NCBI GenBank assembly: GCA_964390805.1
Contig: CAYMKL010000004.1
Span: 1 to 64,000 of the forward strand
Direction of reading: 5' to 3'
Source of the DNA: CAYMKL01 sp964390805
GTDB taxonomy: Bacteria > Chloroflexota > Anaerolineae > VGOG01
DNA: 64,000 nt
Below the pieces are notes generated by a model that was given only the letters and a program-made list of their open reading frames with translations, was not told the origin of the DNA and did not search any database. The translations under genes and the position numbers were made by a program. Positions 1-7,239 of the stretch are shown here, piece after piece; position 1 is the first letter of the stretch, and each line of letters begins with the position of its first letter.

Positions 1-54
1 TCCCATATCTGTCAAGTTGGTAAAGATCTTCCCACGAAAGTAGGCTTGAGCGTC

Positions 55-60
55 TACAAT
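55..60 (+). promoter_or_regulatory. Possible -10 box of a leaderless response-regulator mRNA
   Basis: TACAAT at 55-60 lies 6 bp before the ATG at 67, and no Shine-Dalgarno sequence is visible between them. No good -35 is seen 17 bp upstream. If the box is real, transcription would begin at or near the start codon, giving a leaderless message. This is inferred from spacing only. Confidence 0.3.
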
Positions 61-66
61 TAGACC

Positions 67-765
67 ATGGCCGGAGAACGAATCCTAATCGTTGAAGACG
101 AACGCGCCGTGGCCAGGGGACTGGAATATGGCCTGACCAGCGAAGGGTTCACGGTGCTATTGGCCGAGACAGGCCAGCAGGCCCTTGAATTGGCGCGCAG
201 CCAGAATCCGCACCTCATCCTGCTCGATATCCGTCTGCCGGACGTCAGCGGGTTCGACGTCTGCCGCCAACTGCGGGCCGAAGGAAAACGCCAGCCCATT
301 CTGATGCTCACCGCCCGCGACGAAGAAGTCGACAAAGTGTTGGGCCTTGAGCTGGGCGCTGACGATTACGTCGTCAAGCCGTTCAGCCTGCGCGAGCTGA
401 TCTCGCGGATTCGGGCGCTGCTGCGTCGGGCTTATGGCGATTTGGCCGCTGTCTCAGGAGAGGATCGCTTGACCTTCGGCGAGGTGGAAGTGGACCTGAA
501 ACGATTGCTGGTCTATCGCCAAGGGCGACTGGTTGACCTGACACCCACCGAGTTCCGTCTGTTGCGCTACCTGGTGGCCAATCCCGACCGGCCTTTCAGC
601 CGGGGGGCTCTGATCGAAGCCGTCTGGGGCTACGATAGCAGCGTCGGCAGCGACCGCACGGTAGACGTGCACATGCGGCATTTGCGGGCGAAACTAGAAG
701 ATGACGCCTCAAACCCGCGATGGTTGGTGACGGTGCGGGGGATCGGGTACAAGTTCGAGCCGTGA
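67..765 (+). CDS. OmpR/PhoB-family response regulator
   Basis: DNA-binding response regulator of 232 residues, the usual length for the family. The receiver domain (about 5-118) shows the acidic pair E10-D11, the phosphoacceptor D54 in LLDIRLPD, T82 in LTARD and K104 in VVKPF. A winged-helix effector domain follows (about 135-230, ending TVRGIGYKF). It is expected to be phosphorylated by the histidine kinase at 2472-4106, from which it is separated by a PDZ protein gene. No SD sequence precedes the ATG. The signal sensed cannot be told; the PDZ neighbour suggests envelope stress. Confidence 0.95.
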   Translation: MAGERILIVEDERAVARGLEYGLTSEGFTVLLAETGQQALELARSQNPHLILLDIRLPDVSGFDVCRQLRAEGKRQPILMLTARDEEVDKVLGLELGADDYVVKPFSLRELISRIRALLRRAYGDLAAVSGEDRLTFGEVEVDLKRLLVYRQGRLVDLTPTEFRLLRYLVANPDRPFSRGALIEAVWGYDSSVGSDRTVDVHMRHLRAKLEDDASNPRWLVTVRGIGYKFEP

Positions 766-850
766 TTCGGTCGAATGTTGCGAAACCTTAACAGAACCAT
801 AAACACCGCGCAACCATCTTCTGGTATGATAGGCTTGTAAACCTATCACT

Positions 851-990
851 TCATTACCCGACATCGCAGATCAGAAACCAGGTTTTTCGCTCGCTGAGGC
901 ATTTCTGGTGCTCCAGAATACTCAGAAGGCGACGATTGGCTTGATTCAGATGACGAAAAACCTGGTTTCTTTCCCCGTGTCGGGTAGTGA
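851..990. repeat. Inverted-repeat element in the leader of the PDZ gene
   Basis: Two arms of about 37 bp are imperfect inverted copies around a 64 bp loop. GAAACCAGGTTTTTCG (874-889) is perfectly complementary to 954-969, and TACCCGACA (855-863) to 978-986. Inside the loop TTCTGG-TGCT-CCAGAA (903-918) forms a second hairpin. The element ends 30 bp before the ATG at 1020. It looks like a small non-coding mobile or REP-like element, or a structured 5' leader. Confidence 0.7.
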
Positions 991-1019
991 AACCAATCAC
1001 CAGAAGAAGGAGGTTGACG

Positions 1020-2360
1020 ATGAACAATCGTATTCTGAAGGCATTGGCTGTGCTGGCTGGGTTTTCCCTGGTACTGTTTGTGGGCGCGATAGTCGGAGGC
1101 GGCATCGTCTATGCGCTGACCCAGCTTGGCGACGTGCTTCCTGTGGTCAGAGCGCAGGAGGTTGATCCAGGCTATGGCATCGTCATCGCTTCCGTCGAGC
1201 CCGATGGCCCAGCGGCCGAAGCGGGCGTGGTGCGGGGCGACATCGTGCTGGAGATTGACGGCGAAGCCCTGGAGGATGTGGGCGATCTGATGCGCTATCT
1301 CGATGAGTTGGAGCCTGGCGACGAGGTTGAGCTGACGGTGCTGCACGGCGACGAACTGCGCACCCTGACGGCCACCTTGGGTGACCGTGATGGCGGGGTC
1401 TACCTGGGTGTGTTTCCCTGTGGGGGGGTGCACAAAGAGATTGACGTTGATGTGGACGTGCGCGTTGGCGGGCCTGGGGCGGTCATCATTGAAGTAATGG
1501 CCGATAGCACCGCCGAAGAAGCCGGTCTGCAGGAAGGCGATGTGATCATGGCTGTTGACGGGCAGGAACTCGATGCCGAAAACAGGCTGGCCGACCTCAT
1601 CGTGGGCTACGAGCCGGGTGACACCGTGACGCTGAAGATCGAGCGGCCCGATGATGAGGGACCGTTTGAGATGACGGTCGAACTGGGCGCGCATCCAGAC
1701 GAAGAAGATACCGCTTACCTGGGTGTGCGCTACGGGTCTTTGCCCCGCATTGACGTTTTCCGGGATAAGCCTTTGCCCTTCGGCGAGCTCGAGGAGTTTG
1801 AGTTTGATGAGTTGCCCTTTGCTTTCCCAGAGGGCGAAGTCAAGCAGGGCGCGGTTGTTCAGAGCGTCTTTGAAGACAGCCCTGCCTCCGCTGCCGGCTT
1901 GGAGGAGGGCGATGTGGTCACGGCCATTGATGGCGAGCCGGTCGAAGACCCGCAGGCCTTGGCCGATGCCATCGCTGCACGCGAGCCCGGCGACACGATC
2001 ACCTTGACGGTCTACCAGCGCGACAGTGAGGAGGAGCGTGAAATCGAGATCGCGTTGGCCGAACACCCCGACGAGGAGGGAAAAGCATATCTGGGCGTGT
2101 TGATCGGTGGGTTCTTCAGCCTAGAGCGTCGTCATTTTGAGGGCGATGAACGGCGCTATGACTTCGACTTCGATTTCGAGCTGCCGTTTGACGAGTTACC
2201 CTTCGACCTGGAAGCCTTGCCCCATCGTTTCAGATTCGAACTGCCGTTTGACGAGTGGCACTTCGATCTGGAAGAATTGCCAGAGCGTTTCGAATTCCGG
2301 TGGCCGCCGGGTAGAGATGACTTCATAGAAGAGCCTGGCTTGCGTGGAGACAGCATCTAG
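1020..2360 (+). CDS. Membrane-anchored protein with three PDZ domains
   Basis: A 446-residue protein with an N-terminal membrane segment or uncleaved signal (about 7-28) followed by three PDZ domains, at about 45-115, 150-220 and 275-340. Each has the typical AGxxxGDxVxxxDG core (AGVVRGDIVLEIDG, AGLQEGDVIMAVDG, AGLEEGDVVTAIDG). No serine-protease domain is present, so this is not a DegP/HtrA enzyme. The C-terminus holds two 20-residue acidic/aromatic repeats beginning FELPFDE. The start at 1020 is chosen because AGAAGGAGG lies just upstream. Lying between regulator and kinase, it may be an envelope stress sensor or scaffold; that is inference from position. Confidence 0.85.
   Translation: MNNRILKALAVLAGFSLVLFVGAIVGGGIVYALTQLGDVLPVVRAQEVDPGYGIVIASVEPDGPAAEAGVVRGDIVLEIDGEALEDVGDLMRYLDELEPGDEVELTVLHGDELRTLTATLGDRDGGVYLGVFPCGGVHKEIDVDVDVRVGGPGAVIIEVMADSTAEEAGLQEGDVIMAVDGQELDAENRLADLIVGYEPGDTVTLKIERPDDEGPFEMTVELGAHPDEEDTAYLGVRYGSLPRIDVFRDKPLPFGELEEFEFDELPFAFPEGEVKQGAVVQSVFEDSPASAAGLEEGDVVTAIDGEPVEDPQALADAIAAREPGDTITLTVYQRDSEEEREIEIALAEHPDEEGKAYLGVLIGGFFSLERRHFEGDERRYDFDFDFELPFDELPFDLEALPHRFRFELPFDEWHFDLEELPERFEFRWPPGRDDFIEEPGLRGDSI
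2175..2294 (+). repeat. Two 60-bp tandem repeats in the PDZ gene 3' end
   Basis: Units start at 2175 and 2235 and encode two 20-residue peptides beginning FELPFDE and ending near LPHRF and LPERF. They form an acidic, Phe-rich tail after the third PDZ domain. Confidence 0.8.
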
Positions 2361-2471
2361 ATCGTGTTATAGAGTTCGTGCCTGGCGGGCGTGCAGCATT
2401 GCCCTGTACTTGTCAGTTCAGGACAAGTGCCGCACGCTCGCCACTTGCATATTGCAGAAGTGAGTGGTGGC

Positions 2472-4106
2472 ATGTTTCGTTCAATCCGATGGCGATTGGT
2501 ATTCAGCTATGTGTTGCTGACGCTGCTGACAGTGGGCGTGGTCGGTGTGCTGGCCCTGTCGCTGGTCAAGCGCTATGTCGGCCAGCAGGAGGTGGAGTAC
2601 CTCACTGCCAACGCCGAGGCTGTGGCGCGTCAGGCCATGCCCCTGATGTGGCCGATGGCCCGTCAGCGTGAGCTGAGCGAGCTGGCCCAGACCTCTGCTT
2701 TTTTGGGCAACGCACGGGTCAGAATCCTCGATGATCGCCGCCAGATACTGGCAGACTCGTCGTCCAGTAGCGAGGGGGAATCGCTCATGGGGATTCTGCT
2801 GCCGCATGAGTTGACCATCGAGATACCAGGGTTGCCTTCTCAGTCCCTCATCATGACGCTGCCTCACAGCACCCGGTGGACACAACCGTCTTCCTGGGAG
2901 GAGTACCTACCGATTTTGGAGCGACTCCAACTCTCTCTCGATACGCCGCTCACCGTCGTGCGCTGGCGGGACGGCGTGTGGGGCAGGGGGTTCGAGATCG
3001 AGGTGATTCGGGAGCCAGAGCAGTTCTTGGAAGAGCTGGCTTTGGATCAGCAAGAGACTCCCCGGTCCGATCGTGTGATCACGGTAGCCATCGGCGAGAC
3101 TGACGACCCCTTGGGCTACGTGGAGATCAGCGGCGGGCCTGACTTTGGCACAGAGGCATTGAGGACTACCCGCGACGCCTTTCTGCTTGCCGCGGGCGGG
3201 GCGATTTTCATGGCCGTGGTCGTCGGCCTGCTGGTGAGCCGGGGGCTATCGGCCCCGCTGGGCCAGTTGACGGCGGTGGCCGGGGAGATGAGCAGCGGCG
3301 ATCTGTCCATCCGTGCCCCGATGCGTGGCAGAGACGAGATCGGACAGTTGGCCGGACAGTTCAACCTTATGGCCGAGCGCCTGGAGGCCAGCTTCTCCGA
3401 CCTGTCCGCCGAACGCGACGCCCTGCGCCGTTTCATCGCCGATGCCTCCCACGAACTGCGCACCCCCATCACCGCGCTCAAGAACTTCAACGATCTGTTA
3501 CAGGGCGCGGCCGCCGACGATGCGGCTGCCCGGACTGAGTTCCTGGCTGAAAGCCAGATCCAACTCGACCGCCTGGAATGGATCACGCGCAATCTGCTCG
3601 ATCTGTCGCGACTCGATGCAGGGCTGGTCGTACTGGATCTTGCCAGCCACGACGTGGGTGAACTGATCGAGGCTGCGGCCTCTGCGTTCAAAGCGCTGGC
3701 GCAGGAGAAGGGGATCGCCTTTTCCATCCAGCTACCGGATCCCTCCCTGGAGCTCCGTTGTGATCGGGCGCGGATTGAGCTGGCGCTGTCCAATCTCCTG
3801 GACAATGCCCTCAAGTTCACGCCGTCTGGCGGGCGGGTAGAAATCGGTGCGGAGCGGAGAGGGGGCGCTGTGTGGCTGTGGGTGCGGGATACCGGCCCCG
3901 GCATTGACCCGGCGGATCAGCCCCACGTTTTTGAGCGGTTCTATCAAGGCAAGAACGGCCGTGCCAAAGGCAGTGGCCTGGGCCTGGCCATCGTGCAGAG
4001 CGTCGTGCAGGCCCACGGCGGGCGAGTCTCTGTGGAGAGCGAACCGGACGCGGGGAGTCTCCTTGTGATCGAGTTGCCGCAAAGAGGTAACGAGTTGATG
4101 AGTTAA
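2472..4106 (+). CDS. Sensor histidine kinase with HAMP domain
   Basis: A 544-residue membrane kinase. TM1 is near residues 8-30, an extracytoplasmic sensor region of about 200 residues follows, and TM2 is near 240-262. Then come HAMP, a HisKA domain with the phospho-accepting His in DASHELRTPI, and an ATPase domain with N box (NLLDNALKF), G1 (DTGPGID) and G2 (GSGLGLAIV). It should phosphorylate the regulator at 67-765. The in-frame start at 2472 (MFRSIRWRL) fits the membrane topology better than an upstream ATG at 2391. The gene is closed by the terminator at 4151. Confidence 0.93.
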   Translation: MFRSIRWRLVFSYVLLTLLTVGVVGVLALSLVKRYVGQQEVEYLTANAEAVARQAMPLMWPMARQRELSELAQTSAFLGNARVRILDDRRQILADSSSSSEGESLMGILLPHELTIEIPGLPSQSLIMTLPHSTRWTQPSSWEEYLPILERLQLSLDTPLTVVRWRDGVWGRGFEIEVIREPEQFLEELALDQQETPRSDRVITVAIGETDDPLGYVEISGGPDFGTEALRTTRDAFLLAAGGAIFMAVVVGLLVSRGLSAPLGQLTAVAGEMSSGDLSIRAPMRGRDEIGQLAGQFNLMAERLEASFSDLSAERDALRRFIADASHELRTPITALKNFNDLLQGAAADDAAARTEFLAESQIQLDRLEWITRNLLDLSRLDAGLVVLDLASHDVGELIEAAASAFKALAQEKGIAFSIQLPDPSLELRCDRARIELALSNLLDNALKFTPSGGRVEIGAERRGGAVWLWVRDTGPGIDPADQPHVFERFYQGKNGRAKGSGLGLAIVQSVVQAHGGRVSVESEPDAGSLLVIELPQRGNELMS

Positions 4107-4144
4107 TAAGGAACGAGTCAGAGAACCCCTCGTTACTCGTTACC
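4086..4144. repeat. Inverted repeat at the end of the histidine kinase gene
   Basis: GGTAACGAGT (4086-4095) is inverted at 4135-4144. The left arm overlaps the last codons of the kinase, so the end of the reading frame lies in repeat-like sequence. Confidence 0.5.
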
Positions 4145-4150
4145 CCACTG

Positions 4151-4186
4151 AAAGACCTCTGAGGTTGTGGCCTCAGAGGTCTTTTT
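4151..4186 (+). terminator. Rho-independent terminator after the two-component operon
   Basis: A perfect 14-bp stem, AAAGACCTCTGAGG (4151-4164) with its complement at 4171-4184, encloses a 6-nt loop. With the end of the stem it gives a run of five T residues. It ends the two-component operon. Confidence 0.9.
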
Positions 4187-4277
4187 CGTTCTCCATCCTC
4201 AGCGGATCCAAATTCTGAAGCAGAGCGGGCTCCCACGCCCGCGGATCGGCGGCATGGGAGCCGCCTCGTGCCACAAC

Positions 4278-4430
4278 AGTCCACGCCTCGATTTTGACAC
4301 CGTCATTGACTGGCGCGAACGCCAAATCCTGCTCAAAGCCGCCTTCCCCGTAGAGGTGCTGGCTCCGACCGCCACCTATGAGATTCAGTCGGGAAACGTC
4401 GAGCGCCCCACCCACCGCAACACCACTTGA
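4278..4430 (+). pseudogene. Remnant of a GH38 alpha-mannosidase
   Basis: About 50 codons ending in a TGA at 4428-4430 encode a peptide with FDTVIDWRERQ, LLKAAFPVEV, ATYEIQSGNV and RPTHRNT. From memory, these match the C-terminal beta-sandwich part of family 38 alpha-mannosidases (the pattern LLKxAFPV...ATYEIQFGxxxRPTHRNT). The catalytic domain and the rest of the C-terminal domain are absent, and there is no start signal. The last codons overlap the -35 box of the next promoter. I read it as the fossil of a former sugar-hydrolase gene in this cluster. Confidence 0.7.
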
Positions 4431-4455
4431 CATTCTTATCCAACTCGAGTATAAT
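4427..4455 (+). promoter_or_regulatory. Consensus sigma-70-type promoter of the ROK gene
   Basis: TTGACA (4427-4432), a 17-bp spacer and TATAAT (4450-4455): a full match to the vegetative consensus, about 50 bp upstream of the ROK repressor start. Confidence 0.88.
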
Positions 4456-4460
4456 ACATC

Positions 4461-4487
4461 TAATTAATTTTTCCCCTTGATTAATTA
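4461..4487. promoter_or_regulatory. Probable ROK operator (AT-rich inverted repeat)
   Basis: TAATTAAT (4461-4468) and ATTAATTA (4480-4487) are inverted around an 11-bp spacer, immediately downstream of the -10 box. A bound repressor here would block initiation. Autoregulation by the adjacent ROK protein is the simplest reading; this is inference from position. Confidence 0.55.
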
Positions 4488-4504
4488 ATTAAAGGAGGGC
4501 TACT

Positions 4505-5761
4505 TTGCGAATGTCAATCGGACAGACTCTAATTCCCATGGGTGGTAATGTCAGCACCATCAAATCGCATAACCTCAGAGCTGTCCTGCTCATGTTGCTG
4601 CGGAATGAGTATATTTCGCGCGTCCGCCTGGCTCAATTGACCGGCCTCTCGTCAACTACCATTACCAACCTGGTCTCCGAACTCCTGGATCAGGGCATCG
4701 TCGCTGAGGAGGGGGTAGAGCAGCTTGCGCGTCGGCGCGGTGCCGGTCGCCCCCGTACAGCACTGCGATTGGTGCCAGAGGCCCGGTACGCGGTTGGCAT
4801 TCACATTGGCGTGGGCAGCGTTCGCGTGGGTGTGGTTGACCTGCGCGCTCACCTGGTGAATCTCCTCTCGCTGGCCCACCCTCTGGAGCGACCACCCGAA
4901 GATGTGTTGACCGAAACAGCCGTGCTGGTCAACAGGGCAGTTACCCAGAGTAGTGTGAATCCACAGGAAGTGGTAGGGGTAGGGGTAGGGGCCTCTGGCC
5001 TGGTCAATCCGCACACTGGCATCAACGTGGTGGCGCCCAATCTGGGCTGGCGTGACGTGCCGATACGGGATTGGTTCAGCGAGCGGCTGGAGCTACCGGT
5101 TTGCGTGGATAACAACGTCCGTGCCATGGCCTTGGGCGAGGCCATGTTTGGCACTGGACGAGATGTTTATGCCCTGGCGTTTGTCTATGCTCGTATTGGC
5201 GTGGGGGCAGGTTTTGTGGTAGACGGCCAACTCTACCGTGGCGGTGGTGCCGGTGCGGGAGAGATTGGCCACACAACGATCATCCCCGATGGAGGCGAAC
5301 TGTGTCGCTGCGGCAATACTGGCTGTCTGGAGACTCTCGTATCGGAACCCACCATCATACGTCTGGCGAAGGAATTGGCTCGGCAGGACGAGCACGGCAC
5401 ATTGGCAGCGAATCTACAGGATATGGAAGAGGCAACCATCGAGCAGGTCTTCGCCGCAGCCCGTGCCGGTGATACGGCTACCCGCGCTATGCTCGACGAG
5501 AGGGCTCACTATATGGGAATCGCGCTGGCAAACCTGGTCAATGTCTTCAATCCGGAACTGATCGTGCTGGGCGGAATCTTTACTCAGGGCCCGGACTTGC
5601 TGCTGCCGCCCATTGAGTCAACGATGCGCCAACGAGCCTTTGCTAACCTGGGTGAACGAGTGCGGTTGCAGACGACCAGTTTTGGCCGAGAAGCCGGAGT
5701 GATCGGGGCCGCTGCCTTGGCTTTGAATGCCTTCTTCTACCAGCAACCGGCAAGTCTCTGA
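4505..5761 (+). CDS. ROK-family transcriptional repressor (NagC/XylR type)
   Basis: A 418-residue regulator with an N-terminal winged helix-turn-helix (about 20-80; recognition helix near GLSSTTITNLVSEL) and a ROK sugar-kinase-like domain. The ROK zinc motif CxCGNxGCLE is present (C267, C269, C274). The ATP loop is degenerate (GIHIGVGSVRVGVVD), as in non-catalytic ROK repressors. The TTG at 4505 follows AAAGGAGGG by 5 nt; an ATG at 4511 is a second candidate. It probably controls the isomerase and ABC genes downstream in response to their sugar. Confidence 0.93.
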   Translation: MRMSIGQTLIPMGGNVSTIKSHNLRAVLLMLLRNEYISRVRLAQLTGLSSTTITNLVSELLDQGIVAEEGVEQLARRRGAGRPRTALRLVPEARYAVGIHIGVGSVRVGVVDLRAHLVNLLSLAHPLERPPEDVLTETAVLVNRAVTQSSVNPQEVVGVGVGASGLVNPHTGINVVAPNLGWRDVPIRDWFSERLELPVCVDNNVRAMALGEAMFGTGRDVYALAFVYARIGVGAGFVVDGQLYRGGGAGAGEIGHTTIIPDGGELCRCGNTGCLETLVSEPTIIRLAKELARQDEHGTLAANLQDMEEATIEQVFAAARAGDTATRAMLDERAHYMGIALANLVNVFNPELIVLGGIFTQGPDLLLPPIESTMRQRAFANLGERVRLQTTSFGREAGVIGAAALALNAFFYQQPASL

Positions 5762-5814
5762 AGCGACTTCTACACCTGACCAGGCATCTGATGTATGTAA
5801 TGGAATCAATAGAC

Positions 5815-7143
5815 ATGAACCTGGGGTTTGTCCCTCTGGCCCGGCCCACTTTTGACACAGTCCTGGCGGCTCAAGTTGCAGACCAGGCACGTTCTCGGTT
5901 AGAACGTGCTGGTTTTTTGCTTATGGGCCCACAGACGTTGATCAGTGACGTGGATGAGGCCAGAAAAGTCGGTCAGGAACTGGCAAAGAAGCCACCGGAT
6001 CTGTTGCTGATCTTGCAGACCACCTTTGCCGATAGCACGATGGTGATGAGCCTGGCAAAGGCAGTGGACGCGCCGCTTCTTCTGTGGGCGGTCCCAGAAG
6101 CACCCACCGGTGGCCGCCTGCGCCTCAACTCGCTGTGTGGCATCAACCTGGCCGCCCACGCGCTGACGCGCGCCGGATATCGCTACGACTACGTCTACGC
6201 TGACCCAGATGACCCGGGCGCGTTGGAACAGGTTCGCACGTTGGCGCTCGCCGGACGCGCCCGGCGCCTCTTACGCCAGGCGCGGATAGGGCGAGTGGGC
6301 GAGCACCCGGCTGGTCTTGATACCTGCCGCGTTGACAAAGGAGCCCTGGAGCGGCACTTTGGCCTGGAAGTCGTCCAGATTGATCTGGAAGCGATCTTCC
6401 GAGACGTGCGGTCGGTGGATTCCCAGGAAGTAGACGCCGTTCTGCAGGATTTGAGCTCCAAATTGGACGATCTGAACCGCTTGGACCAGGCCGCCTTGCG
6501 CGGAACGCTGGGCGCTTACCTGACGCTACGCCGGCTCGCAGAGCAGAGACGTCTGGACGGTCTGGCCGTGCGCTGTTGGCCCGAGTTCTTCACCGACCTG
6601 GGGTGTGCTGCTTGCGGGGCTATGTCTATGCTCAGCGACGAACTGACGCCCTGCAGTTGCGAGGTAGATGTCAACGGCACGATCACCCAGCTTATTCTCC
6701 AATGGCTCAGCGGCGAGCCGGCTTTTGGCAGCGACCTTGTGTCCGTGGACGTGGATGAGGACGTAGCCGTTCTATGGCACTGCGGACTGGCGCCCCTTTC
6801 AATGGCCGATCCATCCGTGCATCCCAGGGGTACGATACACTCCAACCGCAACCTGCCCCTGTTGATGGAATTCCCGCTGAGACCAGGGCGAGTCACCGTC
6901 GCACGCCTGAGCGAAGCGAGTGGTGACTACCGCCTGGTCGTCGGGAGTGGCGAGATTCTGCGGGCACCGATGAGCTTTACCGGCACTTCGGGGGTGCTAC
7001 GCTTTGATCGGCCTGCTGCTGAAGTGCTCGACGTCATCCTGGGGGAGGGACTGGAGCATCATCTGTCCCTGACGTACGGCGATTACGTGCCGGCTCTGCT
7101 GGCCTTGAGCAGGATGTTGGATCTACCAGTTTTGCGCTTGTGA
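5815..7143 (+). CDS. L-fucose/L-arabinose-isomerase-like protein
   Basis: About 442 residues beginning MNLGFVPLARPTFD, typical of the L-fucose isomerase-like superfamily. These metal-dependent ketol-isomerases interconvert aldoses and ketoses. Candidate metal ligands are the Glu in CWPEF, the acidic residues in CEVDVNGT and the His in LWHCG. In-frame ATGs at 5791 and 5800 are possible alternative starts, and no strong SD decides. It follows the ROK gene by about 50 bp and precedes the triple binding-protein gene, so it probably acts first on the imported sugar. Substrate unknown. Confidence 0.75.
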   Translation: MNLGFVPLARPTFDTVLAAQVADQARSRLERAGFLLMGPQTLISDVDEARKVGQELAKKPPDLLLILQTTFADSTMVMSLAKAVDAPLLLWAVPEAPTGGRLRLNSLCGINLAAHALTRAGYRYDYVYADPDDPGALEQVRTLALAGRARRLLRQARIGRVGEHPAGLDTCRVDKGALERHFGLEVVQIDLEAIFRDVRSVDSQEVDAVLQDLSSKLDDLNRLDQAALRGTLGAYLTLRRLAEQRRLDGLAVRCWPEFFTDLGCAACGAMSMLSDELTPCSCEVDVNGTITQLILQWLSGEPAFGSDLVSVDVDEDVAVLWHCGLAPLSMADPSVHPRGTIHSNRNLPLLMEFPLRPGRVTVARLSEASGDYRLVVGSGEILRAPMSFTGTSGVLRFDRPAAEVLDVILGEGLEHHLSLTYGDYVPALLALSRMLDLPVLRL

Positions 7144-7239
7144 GCGCGCAGGAAAGGAGGGAAGTATATCTGGAATCAATACTTTAAGAGCAACATCTGA
7201 GTTCAAAATTACCAAAAACAAGATATAGGAGGAAAGAAC

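Noticed and set aside
785..806. TTAACA/ATAAACA pair upstream of the PDZ gene as a response-regulator box
   Set aside because: The half-sites are degenerate and 12 bp apart rather than the usual 11; too weak to call.
846..2066. 406-codon minus-strand frame opposite the PDZ gene
   Set aside because: Antisense shadow of a high-GC gene with a convincing sense product, SD and domains.
7149..7163. Strong purine-rich SD-like sequence after the isomerase gene
   Set aside because: No start codon with a usable frame follows; the real SD of the next gene is near 7229.
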